This document shows positions 7,135 to 12,843 of a stretch of DNA of 20,900 nt, piece after piece. This DNA comes from a virus. The notes beneath the pieces were generated by a model that was not told the origin of the DNA, ran no database searches, and worked only from the letters and a program-made list of their open reading frames with translations. The position numbers and the translations under genes were made by a program. Where the stretch lies: positions 1 through 20,900 of IMG/VR virus record IMGVR_UViG_3300042453_002338. One strand, written 5' to 3'. The number at the start of each line of letters is the position of its first letter. The stretch's first letter is position 1.

Positions 7135-7137
7135 TTT

Positions 7138-7413
7138 ATGACGCTTAGGGATGACCTTGATGAGTACTTTACCGATTCAGAACAGTCAGTTTTACTTGCT
7201 GACGGGTTTGATGATGCCTTAATTGGTTTTTCTGAGCAAATAGGTCGCCCTGTCCTTGCCGTGTATGCCTGGAACAAGATGATTGACATTTTGGTTGAAA
7301 GGGACGGTATGGACTTGGATGATGCTCTTGACTTTCTTGAGTTCAATGTTGTGAGTGCATGGATGGGGGAAGGCACTCCAATCATTGTTAAGCCTTTGGA
7401 TGAGTACCTTTAA
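7138..7413 (+). CDS. Small acidic phage-family protein, 91 residues
   Basis: ATG 7138 lies 3 bases after the previous stop, with no clear Shine-Dalgarno. The pattern DGFDDALIGFSEQIGRPVLAVY, then a helix, then DALDFLEFNVVSAWMGEGTPI matches a small protein I recall from many phages. It is generally annotated as hypothetical and often encoded among nucleotide-metabolism and early genes. No catalytic motif is known to me. Its TAA overlaps the next ATG (TAATG). Confidence 0.7.
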   Translation: MTLRDDLDEYFTDSEQSVLLADGFDDALIGFSEQIGRPVLAVYAWNKMIDILVERDGMDLDDALDFLEFNVVSAWMGEGTPIIVKPLDEYL

Positions 7414-8849
7414 TGCGCTTGTTCTTTGGGGGAGCGGAGAAAAGTTCGTATCGTTCCATGCTGGCATCTGCTGGTGTAGAACGGTACGGAATTAACCTTA
7501 CTCATTTTCCCATCCCAAAGCGCAAAGCCTTAGATCTTTCACAAGTATACGGTGGAGAGATTTTAATTTATACTTCTGAGACTGACGAAGACATTGCTCG
7601 GTACGACAGTTTTATTCGTGACCATGTTGACAATATTTCAGTCGTCATCGGAAGACCTGACTATGATGGTTTGTGGCTAGGAGAGAAGTATGTTCCCATA
7701 TGGAACGATGAAAACGATTTGGAAAGATTGGCGTGGCTTTGCCAAAAGTACGGTAGAGCGGCGATCAGCGACAAAGCAATCAACGCCAAAAACCAGCAAC
7801 GAATCAACGCTCTTGCCAAAAGATGGGGTGCAAAACTCATAGGACTAACGTCCAAGGTAGAAATCATCGAAGGTATCCAATGGGATACGGTGGTGGCAGG
7901 ATCTTGGTCTAGTGCCATTAGGTACGGAGAAACTCAAGTTTGGGACGGGCATTCTTTGCGACGATACCCTTCTCAGCAGAAAGAGTCAGCCCGAAAGCGT
8001 CATCGTGCTGATATTGAACGTCTAGGAGTAGACGTTGAAGCCGTTTTAAATGACGAAGTATCCGCTCTTGGCTTGCTTGCAATTAGGTCATGGCAAGCGT
8101 GGGAGCACCGAACTTTTGGGGGCTATGACCCTATGAATGACGACGACGAAGCAGAGTTCACAGGTGATGATAGGGGGGATATAACAATTACACCCCCCTC
8201 AGGTGCTACCCCCCAAAAAGTGGTTTTTGGAGGATCGGATATTGTTGCCATTCAGCCTGAGAAGCGGCACGAGAGTGAGCGCGTATTGTTGCCAGTTATG
8301 GGGGTTGAAACCATCACCTCCTTGGGGTCTCAAACCGTTGATTCTGAAGGAGAATCAATAGATTTAGCTCCTGAACAAGTATCCGTTTTACGCTATAACG
8401 CCGACCCTTTGAGGCAGTGTGATAATTGTTATCTTGCCTCACGTTGTCCTAGTTTTAAAGAACATTCTGAATGTGCGTTTCGTCTCCCTGTGGAGATCAG
8501 GACTAAAGACCAACTTCAGGCTGCAATGCGAGCGATGGTGGAGATGCAAGTTGGTCGTGTCTTGTTCGCTAGGTTTGCCGAAGAACTGGAAGGTCAAGGT
8601 CTTGACCCTGCTCTTTCAGCGGAAATGGATCGCCTGTTTACCATCATTGAACGTTTTAAAAATATATCGGACACACGAGATTTGGTTCGGTTTGAAGTTG
8701 AAGCGCGAGGATCTAGTGGAGTGTTGTCCCGCTTGTTTGGTCAGAAGGCAGGAGAAGCGGCTAGGGAACTTCCCAACGGGGGACTGAGTGCCGCAGGAGC
8801 CGACGCGATGTATGCCGAGATCATCGACCTATCAGAGGATGAGCGATGA
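7413..8849 (+). CDS. Two-part phage protein: N-terminal alpha/beta (possibly TIM-barrel) domain, C-terminal four-Cys domain
   Basis: A 478-residue protein. Residues 1-235 look like an alternating alpha/beta domain: FFGGAEKSSYRSML at the start, VVIGRPDYDG near 77-86, VPIWNDENDLERL near 94-106, LIGLT at 142-146 and SWSSAIRYGETQVWDG at 164-179. I recall similar blocks in phage proteins of probable TIM-barrel (TGT-like) type, but no transglycosylase catalytic motif is evident. Residues 240-330 are an acidic, low-complexity linker. The C-terminal part has C336-x2-C339-x5-C345-x8-C354, able to bind zinc or an iron-sulfur cluster, followed by LPVEIRTKDQL and a helical region. The start overlaps the previous stop; the end overlaps the nucleotidase start. 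Function is unknown. Confidence 0.65.
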   Translation: MRLFFGGAEKSSYRSMLASAGVERYGINLTHFPIPKRKALDLSQVYGGEILIYTSETDEDIARYDSFIRDHVDNISVVIGRPDYDGLWLGEKYVPIWNDENDLERLAWLCQKYGRAAISDKAINAKNQQRINALAKRWGAKLIGLTSKVEIIEGIQWDTVVAGSWSSAIRYGETQVWDGHSLRRYPSQQKESARKRHRADIERLGVDVEAVLNDEVSALGLLAIRSWQAWEHRTFGGYDPMNDDDEAEFTGDDRGDITITPPSGATPQKVVFGGSDIVAIQPEKRHESERVLLPVMGVETITSLGSQTVDSEGESIDLAPEQVSVLRYNADPLRQCDNCYLASRCPSFKEHSECAFRLPVEIRTKDQLQAAMRAMVEMQVGRVLFARFAEELEGQGLDPALSAEMDRLFTIIERFKNISDTRDLVRFEVEARGSSGVLSRLFGQKAGEAARELPNGGLSAAGADAMYAEIIDLSEDER

Positions 8850-9592
8850 CCGACACACCTATTTTTGAACTTCGTCAATTTAAAGAAATTACAAATGTTG
8901 CCATTGACTTAGATGGTGTAGTTTACCCATTCATTCCTGCTTTTAAAAAGTACTGTGAAGAAAGAATGGGAAAAGAACTTCCCGATGCCACTAAGTGGTC
9001 GTTTTACGAAGACTGGGGTCTAGACGAACTGACTTTCATGGACTGGTTGAAAGATGCTGCTGTAAATCACAACATCTTTAACTGCGTGGCTCCTTATGAC
9101 GGGGTTATTGAGTCGTGGAAAACATTGAACGAACTTGGAGTCCACACCCACTTCATTACTACTCGCCCTAACTATTCATGGGCGCAGACAGTTGCTTGGA
9201 TTGAGCACTATGGGTTAATTACGGACGAACTCATCTTTACCCATGACAAGCAAGTACTCGCTCCATTTGCTCGTAAGGGACGAACGGTTTTGTTGGAAGA
9301 TCACGTTTACCATTATCAATCCGCACGATGGGTTGGCGTATATCCCGTATTACAAACGAGGCCGTGGAATGCCGATTACCCAAATGCTGTACGAGTAAAC
9401 ACTTTCACAGAATTTGTAACCCTTATTAAAAAGTACAACGATAGAGAGACCACATGGCCCGAACCACCGACCAATTTTCCGATTTTTCCCAAGCAACCAC
9501 TCTCAGAGCTGACTTACTCTATGAAGCCGCGAGTCTCATTGACGGCGACCGCAATTCCTCATATGGGGAACCCTACGACGATTTCTCGCTGA
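8846..9592 (+). CDS. 5'(3')-deoxyribonucleotidase-like HAD phosphatase
   Basis: A 248-residue protein starting at ATG 8846 (ATGA overlap). HAD motifs are complete: motif I DLDGVVYPF with D21 and D23, motif II TTRP (T105-T106), motif III K135 in FTHDKQVL, and motif IV LLEDH with E151-D152. The cap segment between motifs I and II (KYCEERMGKELPDATKWSFYEDWG) is typical of the NT5C/YorS-type family, which dephosphorylates deoxynucleoside monophosphates. It probably adjusts dNTP pools during replication. The conserved domain ends near residue 200; the last 47 residues are encoded over the start of the next gene in another frame and look non-conserved, perhaps after loss of an earlier stop. Confidence 0.85.
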   Translation: MTDTPIFELRQFKEITNVAIDLDGVVYPFIPAFKKYCEERMGKELPDATKWSFYEDWGLDELTFMDWLKDAAVNHNIFNCVAPYDGVIESWKTLNELGVHTHFITTRPNYSWAQTVAWIEHYGLITDELIFTHDKQVLAPFARKGRTVLLEDHVYHYQSARWVGVYPVLQTRPWNADYPNAVRVNTFTEFVTLIKKYNDRETTWPEPPTNFPIFPKQPLSELTYSMKPRVSLTATAIPHMGNPTTISR

Positions 9593-9810
9593 CTGCCACT
9601 TTGTGGGAAGCGTACCTGAGCAGAACAACAAACGCACGGGGAACTTTCACAGTTAAGGCTCACGACGTGGCTGCTTTGATGATGCTTCTCAAAATTTCCC
9701 GCCTGTCATGGACTCCCAATAAGGCAGATCATTGGCTTGACATTGCAGGGTACGCCGGATGTGGATGGGAATGCACCGTTTTGGAAAATGCTGAAGGATT
9801 AGAAGACTAA
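9454..9810 (+). CDS. DUF6378 family protein
   Basis: A 118-residue protein. Residues about 20-105 match the DUF6378 pattern: LLYEAASLIDGDRNSSYGEPYDDF, then LWEAYL, then TVKAHDVAALMMLLKISRLSW, then HWLDIAGYAGCG. These helical proteins are frequent in phages, often beside nucleotide-metabolism genes, and their activity is unknown to me. The helical pattern recalls MazG-like pyrophosphatases, but that is only an impression. GAGAG at about 9441-9445 precedes the ATG. The first 139 bases overlap the nucleotidase gene in another frame; the conserved domain here shows that this start region is real coding sequence. Confidence 0.85.
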   Translation: MARTTDQFSDFSQATTLRADLLYEAASLIDGDRNSSYGEPYDDFSLTATLWEAYLSRTTNARGTFTVKAHDVAALMMLLKISRLSWTPNKADHWLDIAGYAGCGWECTVLENAEGLED

Positions 9811-9816
9811 TTATCA

Positions 9817-10248
9817 ATGGTTTCCTCGTACACAGACCCTAGAGAATGGCGTTCACAGTCCTTGTGCAAGAAAATGAACATGGACTTCTTTTACCCTCCG
9901 CTGGATGCTGAAGTTCCTGAGCATTACTACGCCATTGGTCGTGAGGTTTGTCGTAGATGCAAAGTATGGGAACAGTGTTTAGAAGATGGTGAAAAAGAAG
10001 TTTGGGGTATGTGGGGAGGACTCACGCCCAACGAACGCTCTGTATTCTCATCATCAAGGGTAAAGGTCAACGCATTAAAACCTCACGGATCATGGTTGCG
10101 ATACCGCCAAGGATGCCGTTGTGAGGAGTGCCGTTTGTCACAAGAAGAAGTACCAAACCCAATAAACACAAAGGCTATACCCCGTGTTGGACAGCCTGTT
10201 GGAGATTTATCTGCCATGAGGTTTGAAATGCTCTTCCCAACCGAGTAA
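9817..10248 (+). CDS. WhiB-family iron-sulfur regulator (number 1) with extra C-terminal Cys motif
   Basis: A 143-residue protein. The four WhiB cysteines are C17, C45, C48 and C54 (CRRCKVWEQC), with YYAIGREVC before them and the GMWGGLTPNER turn at 64-74; these bind a [4Fe-4S] cluster and the host sigma factor region 4. After the WhiB domain a further segment, HGSWLRYRQGCRCEEC (90-105), resembles the short HGTxxxYxxGCRCxxC motif of other actinobacterial and phage proteins. Phage WhiB proteins such as WhiBTM4 interfere with host WhiB regulation. No good Shine-Dalgarno lies directly before ATG 9817. The gene ends its transcription unit: a strong hairpin terminator follows. Confidence 0.9.
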   Translation: MVSSYTDPREWRSQSLCKKMNMDFFYPPLDAEVPEHYYAIGREVCRRCKVWEQCLEDGEKEVWGMWGGLTPNERSVFSSSRVKVNALKPHGSWLRYRQGCRCEECRLSQEEVPNPINTKAIPRVGQPVGDLSAMRFEMLFPTE

Positions 10249-10257
10249 TATATACAG

Positions 10258-10320
10258 ATACCCCATACCAAGCCCTTAAGGGAAGCTCCGGCATCCTTTG
10301 GTATGGGGTATATGTTTTTA
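10258..10320 (+). terminator. Rho-independent terminator after WhiB number 1
   Basis: ATACCCCATACCAA (10258-10271) pairs perfectly over 14 bp with TTGGTATGGGGTAT (10298-10311), followed by ATGTTTTTA. The 26-base loop contains a second perfect palindrome, CCCTTAAGGG (10273-10282). Location 9 bases after the WhiB stop and the T-tract support termination on the plus strand. The loop is long for a simple terminator, so a processing or regulatory RNA structure is also possible. Confidence 0.75.
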
Positions 10321-10343
10321 TTGCCTAGTAAGGAGACTGACTA

Positions 10344-10838
10344 TTGAAGTACCGCCACGTAACTGCGGTGGCACTGGCTCTGATTGCTTCTTTTAGCACT
10401 CCGGGTGTGTCATTTGCAGCCAAGAAAACGGATACAACAATTGTTGCCCCCACAAAACCAGCAAAACAACCACCGCCCCTTCCTAACTGGATTGAAACTA
10501 GGATGGAGCAAGGGCAGAAATGCCCACAATGGGAATCCTTGTTCAAGGAATTTGGACTCCCAGTAAAATACTTCTCCTACATTTCATGGCGCGAAAGCCG
10601 TTGTAGGAAATCCGCAGTAAATGCTCGTTGGAAAAACGGCAAGATCGTGTGGACTTTGAATAAGAACGGTACATTTGACAGTGGGCTTCTGCAAGTCAAC
10701 TCAGGGTGGCGAACCGTTACTTCTCAAGTCTGCAAGAGCCGACAGGGAGACCTTTCAGTCCTCCTGTCACCCCGATGCAACGTCGCCGTTGCTCGCTACC
10801 TGTACGACAATGGTGGATTACGACATTGGAGTATGTAA
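10344..10838 (+). CDS. Secreted lysozyme-like / lytic transglycosylase-like protein
   Basis: A 164-residue protein starting at TTG 10344, with AAGGAG at 10330-10335, 8 bases upstream; no ATG fits. A Sec signal peptide is clear: MKYRH, hydrophobic TAVALALIASFS, and a signal peptidase I site after VSFA (cleavage near residue 25). A Pro-rich linker (residues 35-47) leads to a lysozyme-fold domain: FSYISWRESRC with probable catalytic E84, then GTFDSGLLQVNSGW (109-122) and NVAVARYLYDNGG. Four cysteines (C60, C87, C130, C145) could form disulfides outside the cell. It would cleave peptidoglycan after export, at lysis or at infection. Resemblance is to SLT/Rpf-type domains. Confidence 0.8.
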   Translation: MKYRHVTAVALALIASFSTPGVSFAAKKTDTTIVAPTKPAKQPPPLPNWIETRMEQGQKCPQWESLFKEFGLPVKYFSYISWRESRCRKSAVNARWKNGKIVWTLNKNGTFDSGLLQVNSGWRTVTSQVCKSRQGDLSVLLSPRCNVAVARYLYDNGGLRHWSM

Positions 10839-10845
10839 CCAAAGG

Positions 10846-10875
10846 TTGCAAATCGACCACACGTACTGGTAGGTT
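10846..10875 (+). promoter_or_regulatory. Candidate promoter for the helix-turn-helix gene
   Basis: TTGCAA (10846-10851), an 18-bp spacer and TAGGTT (10870-10875) fit an actinobacterial TTGnnn / TAnnnT promoter. TAGGTT is also the -10 of the repeated promoter at 18905. The predicted start lies about 22 bases before the ribosome-binding site region of the gene at 10905. TCGACC (10853) with TATATT (10875) at 16 bp is an alternative. Confidence 0.4.
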
Positions 10876-10904
10876 ATATTTATCCCTCACAAAAGGAGCT
10901 ACAA

Positions 10905-11165
10905 ATGGAAAACACAATTAGTTACGACAACATCTGTGGGACTGGAGAAGCCGCAGAGGTTTTGGGTGTAAGCAAACAGCGCATCCACTCCCTCCGCAAG
11001 CACCCGAGTTTCCCCGCACCCATCCGGGAAATCTCCGCTTCTCCCATTTGGGACAAGACCCATCTCGTTGAGTTTTTGACCATCTGGCAACCACGCAAGA
11101 AGAAGACAGCAGAAGTGATCAACACGGAAGTGAGCAATGAAGAACTCCACGGATTGGCAGCGTAA
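10905..11165 (+). CDS. Helix-turn-helix DNA-binding protein (MerR/excisionase-like)
   Basis: An 86-residue protein with AAAGGAG about 8 bases before ATG 10905. Residues 12-58 form a winged-helix HTH of the MerR/AlpA type: GTGEAAEVLGVSKQRIHSLRKHPSFPAPIRE, followed by PIWDKTHLVEFL. A basic segment WQPRKKK (61-67) and an acidic tail follow. Proteins like this act as excisionases or as small transcription regulators; no integrase is visible here, so regulation of nearby phage promoters is at least as likely. The next gene overlaps its end by 29 bases. Confidence 0.75.
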   Translation: MENTISYDNICGTGEAAEVLGVSKQRIHSLRKHPSFPAPIREISASPIWDKTHLVEFLTIWQPRKKKTAEVINTEVSNEELHGLAA

Positions 11166-11337
11166 GAACCAACTCCGCAAAGAGGCTAAGTCTGCCGATC
11201 CTCGCGCATACCGCGAGGGTCGGCGGAACCGCCGTATGTTTGCGAATAACGGTGCGTTTGGGCACTGGAGTGGTCGTACATTCAACTGGTGTGCGTTGGG
11301 AACATCAACCACACGCAAAGACAAAGAAGAAGAGTAA
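11137..11337 (+). CDS. Small basic protein, 66 residues, containing a strong hairpin
   Basis: ATG 11137 lies inside the end of the HTH gene in another frame, with GGAAG (about 11124) as a weak ribosome-binding site. The product is very basic in the first half (WQRKNQLRKEAKSADPRAYR, then GRRNRRMF) and could bind nucleic acid. A 13-bp inverted repeat (11194-11224) lies within the coding sequence, covering codons for ADPRAYREGR. No family is recognised. The region could alternatively be non-coding with a structured element, so confidence is moderate. Confidence 0.5.
   Translation: MKNSTDWQRKNQLRKEAKSADPRAYREGRRNRRMFANNGAFGHWSGRTFNWCALGTSTTRKDKEEE
11194..11224 (+). repeat. 13-bp inverted repeat inside a small gene
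   Basis: GCCGATCCTCGCG (11194-11206) and CGCGAGGGTCGGC (11212-11224) pair over 13 bp with one G-U, with a 5-base loop CATAC. It is GC-rich compared with the surroundings and directly followed by a second short palindrome, GGCGGAACCGCC (11222-11233). No T-tract follows. Confidence 0.75.
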
Positions 11338-11342
11338 TCTTC

Positions 11343-11354
11343 TATTCTTTAGTC
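11343..11354 (+). promoter_or_regulatory. Possible -10 element of a leaderless promoter
   Basis: TATTCT (11343-11348) is followed by 6 bases and then ATG 11355, and the gene has no Shine-Dalgarno. This resembles the -10 to ATG spacing of the better-supported leaderless starts at 16798 and 18918. No good -35 is seen. Confidence 0.3.
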
Positions 11355-11513
11355 ATGCCTAAAACAAAGTACTACTGCCCACACTGTGACCAAACTGTCA
11401 CTGTTTTTGTTAAGTTACTTGAACCACCGGCACACCATTGCCGTAAGCGAAGTAAAAAGTATCTACCATTAGTTATTGAAGGAATGAATGAAGATCGGGA
11501 TAGCGAGTGCTGA
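11355..11513 (+). CDS. Very small zinc-finger-like protein, 52 residues
   Basis: Starts at ATG 11355 and ends at TGA 11511-11513. YYCPHCDQTV (C8, C11) and PPAHHCRKR (H27/H28, C29) provide four possible zinc ligands. No Shine-Dalgarno precedes the ATG, so a leaderless transcript is possible. The last 26 bases overlap the glycosyltransferase start in another frame. The in-frame region upstream to 11289 overlaps the previous gene and is not used. Confidence 0.55.
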   Translation: MPKTKYYCPHCDQTVTVFVKLLEPPAHHCRKRSKKYLPLVIEGMNEDRDSEC

Positions 11514-12549
11514 CTGGATTGCCCCAGGACGCTTTGATGATCGTGAACATTGGGGTGGTGCTGGATGGGCACGACTGGCAAAGTACATGCCCTATTTGGA
11601 TTATGAATGCGTAAATGGCACTCTAACGTGGAACGGCAGTCACTTTCAGATTCGTGACATCTACGGAAACCTCTATGACACCGATGTCATCATTCTTCAA
11701 CGGCTCATGCACAAAGGTCTTTCTAAGCATGTCAAGAGTGCTAAGGCTGTTGGTCAAGTAGTCATTAACGAAGTAGACGATTGGTACTGGGGGTTGTCCC
11801 CGAGTAATCTTGCATGGAGTACATCCAATCCACGAGATAACAAAGACGAGAACATCAATCACTACAAGTCAATCATCATGGCTAGTACCCTGATTGTGGT
11901 CTCCACTCCGTATCTCTACGAGCGTATTACTGCGTGGAACCCCCAGTGCCCCGTCGTCATTCTCCCAAATACCGTTGATGTGGACTCTTTCACACCAGTC
12001 GTACACACGGATCGCACCCCTGTTGTTGGGTGGGTCGGGTCTACCGGACACAGGTCAGGGGATATTGAAACTCTGCGTGGCATTCTTCCCCCTCTTGCCA
12101 AAGAAGGTTCTATCTCTCTGTATCACGGAGGAGCAGGCGGGCACACGAGTTTTGCAACTCTTCTTGGAGTCCCTGATGAGATGGTGACTACTGCACCTTT
12201 GTGCGAAGCAGAAGAGTATCCAAAACTTTTAACGATGGACATTGGCGTGGCTCCATTGAAAGATACCCCCTTTAATCACGCTAAGAGCGAGATCAAGCTG
12301 ATGGAGTATTCTGCATCAGGAATCCCTTGGGTTGCTACAAAACTCAGTTCGTATCAGCGATTTGCTGAAAACATGGGCATGGGAAGACTTGCTAAAAATG
12401 GAAAGCAGTGGGTCAGCCACCTCAAGGCGTTGATGGACGTAAACACACGCATTGAGGAAGGCGCACGACTCCGAGAACTCGTACGAATGTACGACATTAA
12501 ACACGGAGTAACAGCGTGGAATGATCTGTTAGACCACTTCAAGCCCTGA
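11488..12549 (+). CDS. GT4-like (GT-B fold) glycosyltransferase
   Basis: A 353-residue protein with AAGGA at 11479-11483, 4 bases before ATG 11488. It has the two-domain GT-B plan: an N-terminal domain with VVINEVDDWYW (91-101), then STPYLYERI and VILPNTVDVDSF (157-168), and a nucleotide-sugar domain with GWVGSTGH (181-188), DIGVAPLKDTPFN (251-263) and KSEIKLMEYSASGIPWVA (266-283), where the glutamates and the ASGIP loop are typical of GT4 sugar-donor binding. It transfers a sugar to an unknown acceptor: phage DNA, virion protein or host surface glycan. Its 3' end overlaps by 21 bases the 3' end of the convergent WhiB gene. Confidence 0.8.
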   Translation: MKIGIASADWIAPGRFDDREHWGGAGWARLAKYMPYLDYECVNGTLTWNGSHFQIRDIYGNLYDTDVIILQRLMHKGLSKHVKSAKAVGQVVINEVDDWYWGLSPSNLAWSTSNPRDNKDENINHYKSIIMASTLIVVSTPYLYERITAWNPQCPVVILPNTVDVDSFTPVVHTDRTPVVGWVGSTGHRSGDIETLRGILPPLAKEGSISLYHGGAGGHTSFATLLGVPDEMVTTAPLCEAEEYPKLLTMDIGVAPLKDTPFNHAKSEIKLMEYSASGIPWVATKLSSYQRFAENMGMGRLAKNGKQWVSHLKALMDVNTRIEEGARLRELVRMYDIKHGVTAWNDLLDHFKP

Positions 12550-12843
12550 GTTGCTGGTCTTCCGACTGCGCTTGAACAGGACTCCACCCCATACGCCTTC
12601 TTTTGCTTTGGACTCCACCCCATACTTGTAGCAGTCGTCCTTCACGACACACTTTCCGCAGATTTCCTCTAATGCTTTTTTGAGCCTTTCGGGGTTTCTT
12701 CTTGCTGGTGGAAAGAACAGGACATTGGTCAGGTCACTTTTACCGCGACAGTTAGCCCTTTCCTTCCACGTTGGGTCTCCAGTGAATACAAAACTGTACT
12801 CCGATTCAACTCCGCCATTGAGGTGCATTCGTGAAACAGCCAT
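12529..12843 (-). CDS. WhiB-family iron-sulfur regulator (number 2)
   Basis: A 104-residue protein. ATG at 12843 shares its A with the TGA of the SNF2 gene (TGATG) and has AAAGGA upstream. WhiB features: WKERANC with C32, LFFPP (42-46), C62-x2-C65-x5-C71 (CGKCVVKDDC) and GVWGG at 83-87, followed by a basic tail KRSRKTS like the DNA-contacting end of host WhiB proteins. It is closer to a minimal WhiB than number 1 and lacks the extra Cys motif. Co-transcribed with the SNF2 helicase, it may regulate phage or host promoters through the host sigma factor. Confidence 0.9.
   Translation of the reverse strand: MAVSRMHLNGGVESEYSFVFTGDPTWKERANCRGKSDLTNVLFFPPARRNPERLKKALEEICGKCVVKDDCYKYGVESKAKEGVWGGVLFKRSRKTSNSGLEVV

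Noticed and set aside
10249-10343. Possible tRNA in the structured gap after WhiB number 1
   Set aside because: The stem is 14 bp with a single nested palindrome; no cloverleaf arms or T-loop sequence.
10905-11165. Excisionase implying an attachment site and integrase nearby
   Set aside because: No integrase or att-like direct repeat was found in the window; the HTH protein may be a simple regulator.
11328-11343. AGAAGA-GTAA-TCTTCT inverted repeat as a terminator
   Set aside because: Only 6 A/T-rich base pairs, spanning the stop codon of the 66-residue gene; too weak to call.
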